Below are positions 1 through 9,600 of a DNA stretch of 64,000 bases, in pieces; the first letter of the stretch is position 1; the number at the start of each line of letters is the position of its first letter. Position numbers and translations under genes: made by a program. The stretch comes from Prorocentrum cordatum (Eukaryota > Sar > Dinophyceae > Prorocentrales > Prorocentraceae), in contig CAUYUJ010002097.1 of NCBI GenBank assembly GCA_963575745.1, positions 1-64,000 on the forward strand. Direction: 5' to 3'. The notes below the pieces were generated by a model that was given only the letters and a program-made list of their open reading frames with translations, was not told the origin of the DNA and did not search any database.

Positions 1-1094
1 GTCGGTATTTTGTACTTAACTCGAGCTGTAGACCAGCTACAGAGCTGGTAAGCACAGGTATCGCACTCAGAATCACCAGGCGCGTTCGCCTGTTCAAACC
101 AGAGGTCTGAACTCGGTCTGGTAGCCGAGCTAGGTCCGCAAACCTATTGGTATTATTCGAGTCAACTTGATACGCGTTGTCGGTATTTTCTACTTTACTT
201 GAGCTGTAGGGTAGCTACAGTGCTCGTAAGCACACCTATCGCACTCAGAATAATCAGGCGCGTTTGTCCCTCGAATCCATAGGTCTGAAATCGGTCTACT
301 AGCCGAGCTAGGTTTGCAAACCTATTCGTATTATTCGAGTCAACTTGATACGCTTTGTCGGTATTTTCTATAACTCGAGCTTTAGGGAGCTACAGTGCTG
401 GTAAGCACACCTATCGCACTCAAAATCATTAGGCGCGTTCGCCTGTCCAATCGATAGGTCTGAACTCGGTCTGCTAGCCGAGCTAGGTCCGCAAACCTAT
501 TCGTACTATTCGAGTTAACTTGATACGCGTGGTGGGTATTTTATACTTAATTCGAGCTCCAGGGCAGCTACAGTGCTGGTAAGCACACTATCGCACTCAG
601 AATCATCAGGTGCGTTCGCCTCTTGACTCCAGAGGTCCGAACTCTGTCTGCTAGCCGAGCTAGGTCTGCAAATCTATTCGTATTATTCGAGTCATCTTGA
701 CAAACGATCTCGGTATTTTCTGTACTTAACTCGAGCTGTAGGCAGCTACAGAGCCTATAGTCACAGAAATCGATTGAGAATCATCGGGCGCGTTTGTCTG
801 TTGTATCGAGAGCTCTGAACTCGGCCTGCTGCCCGAGCTAGACTCGCGAAACTATTCGCATTGTCCGAATCATCGTGAAAAGTGCTCTCCATTTTCTGCA
901 CTGAACTCGTGCTGGGTGAGGGCTGCAGTGCTGCGGGTCATAGAAATCGATTTGCACAAATCAGGCGCGTTCGTTGGTCGATTCGAGAGCTCAAAACTTG
1001 GTCTGCTGCTCGAAACAGGTTTGCGAAACTATTATATTATTCGATATGAGTTGGAATGTTGGTAGCTGCTCTCGGTTTTCTCAACTTAGAGCTT
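1..1094 (+). repeat. Satellite A array, right part of a family-B module
   Basis: Tandem monomers of about 178 bp, with repeat starts near 1, 180, 357, 532 and 712; the last monomers (about 780-1090) are more diverged. Each monomer carries three short palindromes: CTGTAG/CTACAG, AGGCG/CGCCT and a CTAG/CTAG pair. The array runs directly into the terminal hairpin at 1095. The sequence at 81-105 shows an uninterrupted T|T site (positions 93|94) that is occupied by a module at 2829-4059. No coding potential is seen. Confidence 0.9.
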
Positions 1095-1152
1095 GGAAGC
1101 TCTACGAGTTCCCCGGCGGTAACCAAGGTTGACGGTTACCGCCGGCGCCCAG
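1095..1152 (+). repeat. HP terminal hairpin, copy 1
   Basis: The right inverted repeat GGAAGCTCTACGAG is followed by a stem CCGGCGGTAA / TTACCGCCGG around the loop motif GGTTGACGG, then CGCCCAG. This copy has the GGTAACCAAGG loop variant and has lost one T of the 3' arm. It represents the unoccupied version of the site disrupted by dLINE-1. Confidence 0.85.
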
Positions 1153-1245
1153 TAGCTGGAAGCTAAGAGTAATAACTCGTAGAGCTTCCCTTAGCTAGTT
1201 ATAGCTGGAAGCTCAGAGTAACTCGTAGAGCTTCCCTTAGCTAGT
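1153..1245 (+). repeat. Stack of module left ends
   Basis: Three left ends follow one another: AACTCGTAGAGCTTCC starts at 1174, 1220 and 1246. The copy at 1174 interrupts GAGTAAT|TCC and the copy at 1246 interrupts GCTAGT|T, both T|T sites inside another left end. Each left end also folds on itself through AGCTTCC / GGAAGCT. Confidence 0.75.
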
Positions 1246-2471
1246 AACTCGTAGAGCTTCCCTTAGCTAGTTATAGCTGGAAGCTAAGAGTAATTCCGGC
1301 GCGCCCCACAGCTAGTTGGCTCGAAAAAAAAGAACTGAACTTTTCACAACTTTTGCTCGGTTAAAAAATTATTTTCTCGAAATTTGACCATTCGTTAGAG
1401 CTCTAGTATTTTTTCCCGTGATATTCGATCTTATTCCCGCTCGCCATCTTGATCTCAGCTCGATCGGGTAACTTTGAAGGCCAAAAAGCACACTGGCGGG
1501 AACGGCCGTTTCGAGTCATCTTGATACGCGCTGTCGCTATTTTGTTATTAACTCGAGCTTGAGGACAGCTACAGAGCTGGTAAGCACAGCTATCGCACTC
1601 AGAATCATCAGGCGCGTTCGCCTGTTGAATCCAGAGGTCTGAACTCGGTCTGCCAGCCGAGCTAGGCCCGCAAACCTATTCGTATTCTTTGAGTCAACTT
1701 GCTACGCGTTGTCGGTATTTTCTACTGAACTCGGCTGTAGGGCAGCTACAGTGCTGGTAAGCACACCCATCGCACTCAGAATTATCAGGCGCGTTCGCCT
1801 GTCGACTCCATAGGTCTGAACTCGGTCTGCTAGTCGAGCTAGGTCCGCAAACCTATTCGTATTATTCGAGTCAACCTGATACGTGTTGTCGGTGTTTTCT
1901 GCTAAACTCGAGCTGTAGGGCAGCTACAGTGCTGGTTAGCACAGCTATCGCACTCAGAATTATCAGGCGCGTTCGCCTGACGAATACATAGGTTTGAACT
2001 CGGTCTGCTAGCCGAGCTACGTGCGCAAACCTTTTCGTATTATCCGATTCAACTTGATACGCGTGGTGGGTATTTTGTACTTATTCCGAGCTGCAGGGCA
2101 GCTACAGTGCTGGTAAGCACGCCTATCGCACTCAGAATCATCAGGGGTGTTCGTCCGCCTGTTGGATCCAGAGCTCGGAACTCGGTCTGCTGTCCAATTT
2201 AGATCGGCACAACTTCTATATTGTTCGAGTCATTCTCAAAAGTGCTGTCGGTTTTCTGCACCTAACTCGGGCCTGTAGGGGGGCGGCAGGGCTGGTGACA
2301 GAAGTCGATTCGAAGACATCAGACGCGTCCACCTGTCGCATTCAGAGGTCAACAAAAATTTACTATAAGTCGGAATGTTGGATGCGCGGTTTTCTCAACT
2401 AACATCAAGGTAGGAAGCTCTACGAGTCCCCGGCGGTAACAAAGGTTGACGGTTTACCGCCGGCGCCCAGT
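1246..2471 (+). mobile_element. Helentron-like (HINE-type) family-B module
   Basis: Starts AACTCGTAGAGCTTCC and has the matching inverted repeat GGAAGCTCTACGAG at 2413, followed by HP and CCAG|T. Inside are the B segment (about 1246-1520) and about five A monomers. It is non-autonomous: no Rep/helicase or transposase ORF is present. Assignment to Helentron-related elements rests on T|T insertion, asymmetric terminal inverted repeats, a 3' hairpin and internal tandem repeats. It is inference, since no autonomous partner is in the window. Confidence 0.65.
2413..2470 (+). repeat. HP terminal hairpin, copy 2
   Basis: Full 10-bp stem with the loop variant CAAAGGTTGACGGT; ends CGCCCAG|TT. The right flank TTGTTGCTGGAAG is an interior part of another B left end, so the junction marks a nested insertion. 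Confidence 0.85.
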
Positions 2472-2828
2472 TGTTGCTGGAAGTAAGAGTAATTCCGGCG
2501 CACGCCGGAGAGTATGCTTGGCCGAAAAAAAAAAGTAACTGGAACTTTTCACAACTTTTTGTCGGGTTGAAATTCATGTTCTCAAAATTTGACCATTGTA
2601 GAGCTCTAGTATTTTTTCCCATGATATTCGATCTTATTTTCGCTCGCCATCTTGATCTCAGCTCGATCGGGTAACTTTGAAGGCCAAAAAGCAGGCAGGC
2701 GGGAACGGCCGTTTCGAGTCATCTTGATACGCGCTGTCGGTTTTCTCAAGATAACCCGAGCTTCAGGACAACTACAGAGCTGGTCAGCACAGCTAATGCA
2801 TTCAGAATGATCAGGCGCGTTCGCCTGT
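2471..2828 (+). repeat. B-segment remnant and start of an A monomer
   Basis: B-type sequence (A-rich run after TTGGC, then the conserved CGATCTTATT and CTCGCCATCTTGATCTC blocks) leading into an A monomer that is cut at CGCCTGT (2828). The monomer resumes at 4060. Confidence 0.75.
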
Positions 2829-4059
2829 AACTCGTAGAGCTTCCCTTAGCAAGTTATTGCTGGAAGCTTAAGAGTAATTCCGGGGAGCTGGAGAGCTAGT
2901 TGGCAAGAAAAATCTCGACGGACCTTTTGCTGACTTTTGGTCGGTTGAAAATTTCGTTCTCGAAATTTGACCATTCGTTAGAGCTCTAGTATTTTTTCCC
3001 ATGATATTCGATCTTATTCCGCTCGCCATCTTGATCTCAGCTCGATCGGGTAACTTTGAAGGCCAAAAAGCACACTGGCGGGAACGGCCGTTTCGAGTCA
3101 TCTTGATACGCGCTGTCGCTATTTTGTTCTTAACTCGAGCTTGAGGACAGCTACAGAGCTGGTAAGCACAGCTATCGCACTCAGAATCATCAGGCGCGTT
3201 CGCCTGTTGAATCCATAGGTCTGAACTCGGTCTGCTAGCCGAGCTAGGTCCGCAAACCTATCCGTATTATTCGAGTCAACTTGATACGCGTTGTCGGTAT
3301 TTCTACTTAACTCGAGCTGTAGGCCAGCCTACAGGGCTCATTGTCATCTATCGGCACCAGGAATTATTCAGGCGCGTCGCCTGTCGACCTCCATAGGTTC
3401 TGAACTCGGTCTGCTAGTCGGAGCTAGGTCCGCCAAACTATTCGTATTATTTCGAGTAAAAACCTGATACGTGTTGTCGGTGTGTTTTTCTTCCCTTAAG
3501 TCGAGCTGTAGGGCAGCTACAGTGCTGGTAGCACAGCTATCGCACTCAGAATCATTAGGCGCGTTCGCCTGTTCAATCCAGAGGTCTGAACTCGGTCTGC
3601 TACCCGAGCTAGGTCCGCAAACCTATTCGTAATATTCGAGTCATCTTGATAGACACTCTCGGTTTTCTGTACTTAACTCGAGCTTTGGGGCAGCTACAGT
3701 GCTTGTAAGCACAGCTATCGCACTCAGAATCATTCAGGGGCTGTTCGCCGCTGGTGATCCAGGCTCGAACCGGTCTGCTGTCCAAATTAGATCGGCACAA
3801 CTTCTATATTGTTCGAGTCATTCTCAAAAGTGCTGTCGGTTTTCTGCACCTAACTCGGGCCTGTAGGGGGGCGGCAGGGCTGGTGACAGAAGTCGATTCG
3901 AAGACATCAGACGCGTTCACCTGTCGCATTCAGAGGTCAACAAATATTTACTATAAGTCGGAATGTTGGATGCGCGGTTTTCTCAACTAACATCAAGGTA
4001 GGAAGCTCTACGAGTCCCCGGCGGTAACAAAGGTTGACGGTTTACCGCCGGCGCCCAGT
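2829..4059 (+). mobile_element. Nested family-B module with resolvable empty site
   Basis: The best-defined insertion in the first 5 kb. Left junction is CGCCTGT|AACTCG and right junction is CGCCCAGT|TCAAACC. Removing 2829-4059 restores CGCCTGT|TCAAACC, which is present uninterrupted at 87-100. There is therefore no target-site duplication and the element sits between two Ts. It contains B (to about 3110), A monomers and HP. The stretch 3300-3520 has many single-base insertions relative to 11400-11600. Confidence 0.75.
4001..4058 (+). repeat. HP terminal hairpin, copy 3
   Basis: Intact stem and loop (CAAAGG variant). Its right flank is the interrupted A monomer of the host module. Confidence 0.85.
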
Positions 4060-5093
4060 TCAAACCAGAGGTCTGAACTCGGTCTGGTAGCCGAGCTAGG
4101 TCCGCAAACCTATTGGTATTATTCGAGTCAACTTGATACGCGTTGTCGTTTTTTTCCTACTTTACTTGAGCTGTAGGGTAGCTACAGTGCTCGTAAGCAC
4201 CTATCGCACTCAGAATAATCAGGCGCGTTTGTCCCTCGAATCCATAGGTCTGAACTCGGTCTACTAGCCGAGCTAGGTTTGCAAACCTATTCGTATTATT
4301 CGAGTCAACTTGATACGCTTTGTCGGTATTTTCTATTTAGCTCGAGCTTTAGGGAGCTACAGTGCTGGTAAGCACACCTATCGCACTCAAAATCATTAGG
4401 CGCGTTCGCCTGTCCAATCGATAGGTCTGAACTCGGTCTGCTAGCCGAGCTAGGTCCGCAAACCTATTCGTACTATTCGAGTCACTTCGATACGCGTGGT
4501 GGGTTTATTGTTATTTTATAATTAATTCGAGCTCCAGGGCAAGCTACAGAGTGCTGGTACGCACACTATCGCACTCAGGAATCATCAGGTGCGTTAGCAT
4601 CTTGACTCCAGAGGTCCGAAAAATCTGTCGCTAGCAGAGCTAGGTCTGCCCCAAATCTATTCGTATTATTCGGTCATCTGGACAAAACGAATCTCGGTTA
4701 TTTCTGTAATAACTCGAGCTGTAGGAAGAGCTACAGCGCTGGGCTACAGAGCTACAGTCACAGAAATTCGATTGGAATCATCGGGGCGGCGTTTGTCTGT
4801 TGTAGCGAGAGCTCTGATGAACTCGGGCCTGCTGGCCCGAGCTAGGGGGCCCTTTTTTTTCCCCCCCCCCCCGGGGCGAAATATTCGCATTGTCCGAAAT
4901 CATCGTGAAAAGGCTCCCTCCCATTTTCTGCACTGAACTCGTGCTGGGTGAGGGCTGAAGTGCTGCGGGTCATAGAAATCGATTTGCACATATCAGGCGC
5001 GTTCGTTGGTCGATTCGAGAGCTCAAAACTTGGTCTGCTGCTCGAAACAGGTTTGCGAAACTATTATATCATTCGATATGAGTTGGAATGTTG
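4060..5093 (+). repeat. Satellite A array, near-copy of 94-1077
   Basis: Follows the same order of monomer variants as 94-1077, including the TGGTGGGTATT monomer and the diverged last two monomers. Between 4480 and 4920 it carries many small indels and homopolymer expansions, such as a T run followed by a C run at 4853-4873. At 5093 the similarity to 1077 stops and dLINE-1 begins. Confidence 0.85.
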
Positions 5094-5096
5094 ACC

Positions 5097-5104
5097 GGCT
5101 CAAG
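5097..5104 (+). other. Relic spliced-leader end at dLINE-1 5' terminus
   Basis: GGCTCAAG equals the last eight bases of the 22-nt dinoflagellate spliced leader. It marks the first base-level landmark shared by dLINE-1, -2 and -3. Confidence 0.65.
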
Positions 5105-5254
5105 GCGGGAGCGCGGGAATCAAAATCTGGCGGGGCATTCCTTCACAACTCCGCGCGGCCTCCCTCCTCTGGGCGCTGGTCTCCGCTCCCTCTGGGCGCG
5201 TCTCTTCTCCCTCTGGGCGCGCACCCCCCCGCGAGCGCCGCCATAGTATTTTGA
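5105..5254 (+). promoter_or_regulatory. dLINE-1 5' UTR with triple CTCTGGGCGC repeat
   Basis: CTCTGGGCGC occurs at 5167, 5190 and 5211, spaced 23 and 21 bp, in an otherwise C-rich leader. An internal promoter function is possible but unproven. The in-frame stop TGA at 5252-5254 sets the upstream limit of ORF1. Confidence 0.35.
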
Positions 5255-6625
5255 TTCTGGGAACTTCTAACCACGTCTTGGGACGAGCCTGAGGACCAGG
5301 CAAGGCTTCTGGATCAGTTGGGTCTCGGCAATTGGCTTGAGACCAGAGAGCAGTGGCTTCAGAGGCAGACTTCATTAGATCTCGACGACGACAGGCTCAT
5401 CAGCCCAACTGTCCCCGTTATTCGTACAGCAGGTTATCACTTCGATACAGTTCTCAGGGCTGCTTCTGCTCAACTACTTAAACGACGCAGAGAGGAACAG
5501 GGCTTTATAAAGCGTTGGAGTATCCCCGAAGATATCCTTAAAGGCGACGTCGGAATCATGTCGAGCTCCGTGGATGCAGCTACTGCTACTGCGGGTACCA
5601 AGAGACAGCGAGGTCCTGATGTCCAGGCGCGCAGGACCCAGACGCTTGCACAATTCACTGACCCCTTCCAGCGATTGGTGATCGAGGGGATGTTCAAACA
5701 GGAAGACGTAGGCGACGACATCCGTGAGACTGTGGAGGCCACTAAGACAGACATCAAGAGGATGGACGGAGTTTTAGCAGAACACACTAAACGTATGGAT
5801 GAAACGGATAAACGTATGGATGAACTCGAGAAAACATTAAAAACGGTTCAGAATGGGAGTGCGGTATCTACCTTCAGTGCTGGGAGTGGCCCCGCTGATG
5901 GGGGCGGCGGAGGTGGCGGGGGCAGGAACCAGTTCTCTCCAACATACATCGAGGTCAAGGGGTGGGTCACGGATTGGGCCAATCATCAGAATCGTTGTGC
6001 TCAAATGTTGACTGCCGACGACTCCATGATACTCATTGACAATATATCCAAAGTTATTGCCTCAGATGACCAGGCCTTTCTTAGCAAGGAGGGGACAGAA
6101 CGTATCAATGCAGGTCGATACATGTTCGGCAGTTGTCGCATCAAGTTTCTTCCATTCACGGATCGAGAGGTGTTATATCGCTTTCAGAAGCTCCTCAGGA
6201 TCATTGTGACTCCCACTGCACAGCGTGCCCCCTTGTCAGAAGGGGCGACTATTCCAGAACCCAGCGTGCTCATCGCGGGCATGACGCAGGTCATCGACCC
6301 GACTCAGCTACGTTTCAATATCGAATCAGCTCCTTGGAAGCGCGACCATGTTCGTGCAGTTGGTCGCTTCTGCGGGGCCTGGCGCAACGTGTGCCAGCGT
6401 CACGGATTGGTCCTGGAGGTGCGGGGAGAGGTCGGCCCCCCGAAATCGAACATGTGGGTCAAGGCTCAGGGCGACCGACTCCTCCGCCCGATCTGTATTG
6501 CTGAATTCGGAGCAGCCCAGACGTGGACTATCCTTGAGACGCAGTGGGGCCAGCTTCAGGTGAAGTTCCCAAGTCTGACGATCACAGCGACGGACTTCGA
6601 GGTCGAGGTCAATCGCAAGGTGTGA
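5255..6625 (+). CDS. dLINE-1 ORF1 protein (Gag-like RNA-binding protein)
   Basis: The frame is open from 5255; the first ATG is at 5558. The part upstream of that ATG is still similar to dLINE-2 (TTSxDxPE, GLGxW), so translation may start at a non-AUG codon. Downstream lie a basic stretch (TKRQRG), an acidic heptad region with repeated KRMDE units (a coiled coil, from about 5720), a Gly-rich linker (5903-5925) and a conserved core. The core runs from YIEVKGWVTDW through RINAGRYMFGSCRIKF and APWKRDHVRAVGRFCGAW to GEVGPPKS. It resembles the coiled-coil plus RNA-binding plan of LINE ORF1 proteins; there is no zinc knuckle. It ends at TGA 6623-6625, in frame with ORF2. Confidence 0.85.
   Translation, partial: FWELLTTSWDEPEDQARLLDQLGLGNWLETREQWLQRQTSLDLDDDRLISPTVPVIRTAGYHFDTVLRAASAQLLKRRREEQGFIKRWSIPEDILKGDVGIMSSSVDAATATAGTKRQRGPDVQARRTQTLAQFTDPFQRLVIEGMFKQEDVGDDIRETVEATKTDIKRMDGVLAEHTKRMDETDKRMDELEKTLKTVQNGSAVSTFSAGSGPADGGGGGGGGRNQFSPTYIEVKGWVTDWANHQNRCAQMLTADDSMILIDNISKVIASDDQAFLSKEGTERINAGRYMFGSCRIKFLPFTDREVLYRFQKLLRIIVTPTAQRAPLSEGATIPEPSVLIAGMTQVIDPTQLRFNIESAPWKRDHVRAVGRFCGAWRNVCQRHGLVLEVRGEVGPPKSNMWVKAQGDRLLRPICIAEFGAAQTWTILETQWGQLQVKFPSLTITATDFEVEVNRKV
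6623..6625 (+). promoter_or_regulatory. In-frame TGA between ORF1 and ORF2 of dLINE-1
   Basis: TGA followed by CCG. ORF2 continues in the same frame and reaches the endonuclease motif LGCWNL ten codons later without any ATG. Candidate readthrough or reinitiation site. Confidence 0.55.
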
Positions 6626-9600
6626 CCGAATCGGCACCGGCTGTCGGGGATCAAGTTGGGGTGCTGGAACCTCGACAAGGCTGGTGAGAACAACTTCAGA
6701 GGCGTGGAGGCGCTCAACCATATGCGTGCATGTGGCGGCCTGTTCGCGCTTCAGGAGGCCCAGAATATAATTCATGCAGATGCCGCCCGTCTCGGATGGC
6801 AGATCAAGCACAGTGCCTGCAGGAAGGCGGGGCTCATCTTCGATCGAAGTTGGGCCTCGACGTCCAGGGAATTCATTACTACCTTTTCTAGATTCGCCAT
6901 TGGTGTGTTCGGTACTTCCATCTCGCCCTTGGTTGTCTGCTCTCTTTACCTGCCCGATTCTCATCGAGAAGATTGCGAAGCGGAGTATGAACTCACGCTT
7001 GAGCGTGTCTCTGCCACTTTCACAAGCCTCAGACACAGGTATAGCCAGGCCAGCTTTGTTTGTTTGCTTGACGGGAATGTTGAGCTACCGCCACTATGTG
7101 AGTTAGAATGTAATGGGGAATTGTATCTTGCTACGGGAGAGGGATTGAGGAAGGAGGTCAGGACCTTGGCATGTGGTACGGAGGAGAGGGAGCGTATCAA
7201 CAGGAGGAGGAGGATGATGGAGATGCTCCTGGGGTTCATGCAGACCCACAGGTTTAAGGCGGCCAATACCTTTTCTGCAGATAGGCGTCCTACTTGGGAA
7301 GCGTGGGGCGAACAACGTAGCTTCGGACGAATTCAGAAAGTGCTAGATTACATCGTGGTGCCCAGCCGCTGGGAGTGCTCTGAGTGTGAAGTTTCTTGGT
7401 GTTACGCAAGAGGAGGAAGGAGGAATAGGAGTCGATTAAGTGATCATGCACTTCTAACAGGGCTGTTTGCATCGCCTGGCCGTGTGATTGTGCGACGTGA
7501 CCACAGGGAGCGGGCAGAGCCGCCGGCGCCCTCTTTGGTAGGATATCGATGCGTGACATGGGGTGATGAGTTCAATGCCAGGAGGAGGGTGGATCGGAGC
7601 TTGGGAGATGTTGTGTTTCGAGATGGAGCCAGCCAGCTTACCTTGCACGCTCATCCAGTCTTTTGTTGCTGCTCCTGACGTGGACTTTACCACGACGCAG
7701 AGCGGCAAGCAGAGGCCACCTGTGAGGCCGATCGAGCTCACTCGTCTTTTGGAGAGATGGCGGGAACTACCGCCAGGCACGACTCCAGAGGAAAAGAAAC
7801 GTCTCAGGAGTGAGCTTAATCTACATCGCCGTCGGTATCGCAGAGAGGTTGCAGCCTGGAAGTGTCCCCTCAATCGTCGAAAGATTCGTCATTATATTAA
7901 ACACTTGGTGGTGGAGGGCCAGGAGACGGAGGACAGGGAGGTCTGGAGGAAGGAGCTCGACAGTTTCTGCAGAAATAAGCTTTCATCGGATCAGATGCGG
8001 GAGGAGAACGCTAGTATGATGGAGGAGATCAAGGGGAAGGCGAGGGAGGAGCTCGGTAGCAGCACGTATTCGACCATCACTATGGCATTACTCGGACGTG
8101 GGCGGGCGCGTCTCCGTACACAACGAGCCACAGGGCCAGATCGAGTACCGTGTGAGGTGTTAAAGTGTCTCCCTTGGACGGTATTGCGCACTATCCGACG
8201 CTTGTTCAACGATATACTACACATGCGCACACCGTATCCCTCCTCATGGCGTGATATCCTCATCTCCTTTATGCCCAAGCTTCCTGGCATCACGGATCTT
8301 AGGGGCGGTAGGCTTCTATGTATGCAGAACGCTATTGCACGATGGTACAGCACATGTATCGTTATCTTGGTGGAACAACATGTCGAGCGAAACGGTCTCT
8401 TTCGCCCTCTCGGTCTTTACGGCTTCCAATCTAACCGCACCACGAACGAGATCACGGCGAGCTTGAAAAACATCGGACAGCATGCCTCTACATGGGGGAA
8501 GGGGGAAACAGCACATCTGGCCAATGCAGATATCCTACAAGCCTTCGACCATTGCACGGTAGCCAATGTTAGACGGGGTTTACAGCACGCACATGTACCT
8601 TATCATCTTCAATATGCTTTTCTCGATCCACTATGTGACAGTGTGGGGACGGTTTGCCATGAAAGTATCGAGGTGGAGAGTGTGAGATGGGATAGATGTA
8701 TTAGAACGGGCGGTGCCGAGGGACCCCTAGGGTTCAACCTTATTATTGCTGCGATGTGGCAGGAAACCTTCCGACAGTGGGATACACAGAACATAGGTTA
8801 TCAAGTTTGTTTTAAAACTGGGGATTCCATGGAGTCTGGCAAATCGTCCTACACGTCGGTCGTCAATCACTTCGTATGGGCAGACAATTGCTACATCATG
8901 GCACGAAGCAGGGAAGAATTGGCACGCATGATTCACGACCTTACGGTTAGACTCCATGATTTCGGCATGCGCTGGAAACCCTCTAGCTTGCTCTACATGG
9001 TCTTCGGTGCCGACGCCGCGAGAGATGCCGAGGGGCTGATCCTTTCTTCAGCCGACTTACTTGTACCCTTCCAGAATGATGTTATGCGGTTCAGACGTGT
9101 TACTGAGATGACGGTTCTAGGCGTCCAGTTGTTCTCTGATTATAAGTATTCCTCGCACCTCGATGTGGACTCGAGGATTGAGGCGGCTCGTCGGACATTT
9201 TACTCCCAGGCAGGATATTTTCGGAACACAAGCACGTCGTTGAAGGAAAAATTCCAACGATACCAGCAGAAGGTCCAGAGTATTGCCCTTTTCGGTGCGG
9301 GTGGCTGCACGGCCGACAAGGACAGCCTCCACGCACTGCACGCGTTTGAGGGCAGGTGTCTATGTTTCATGCTTCGATGCCGCCGAGAACCAGGCGAATC
9401 CCATGCTACTTGGAACGAGAGAAGATACAGCGATGCCAGATTGAGGTTCGCAGAAGCTGGGTACCACAGTTTGGTCCAGAGATTTCTCCGAGCTCAGTGG
9501 CTGCTGGCAAAGGATGTCTCGGCGTATGCGCAGAGGTTGTATCAGGGAGAGGACATGAGGGAGGAGCATAGAGCATGGAGTGATGCACGCATGTGTTTGA

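Noticed and set aside
2434-2470. HP as a mini-intron (GTAAC...TTGAC...CAG)
   Set aside because: The signals look intron-like, but copies are not in coding sequence, the 3' arm is constrained by pairing with bases upstream of the GT, and LINE junctions treat it as a DNA target.
5470-7036. Reverse-strand ORFs of 105-236 aa opposite dLINE-1
   Set aside because: Antisense shadows of ORF1 and ORF2 with no recognisable domain.
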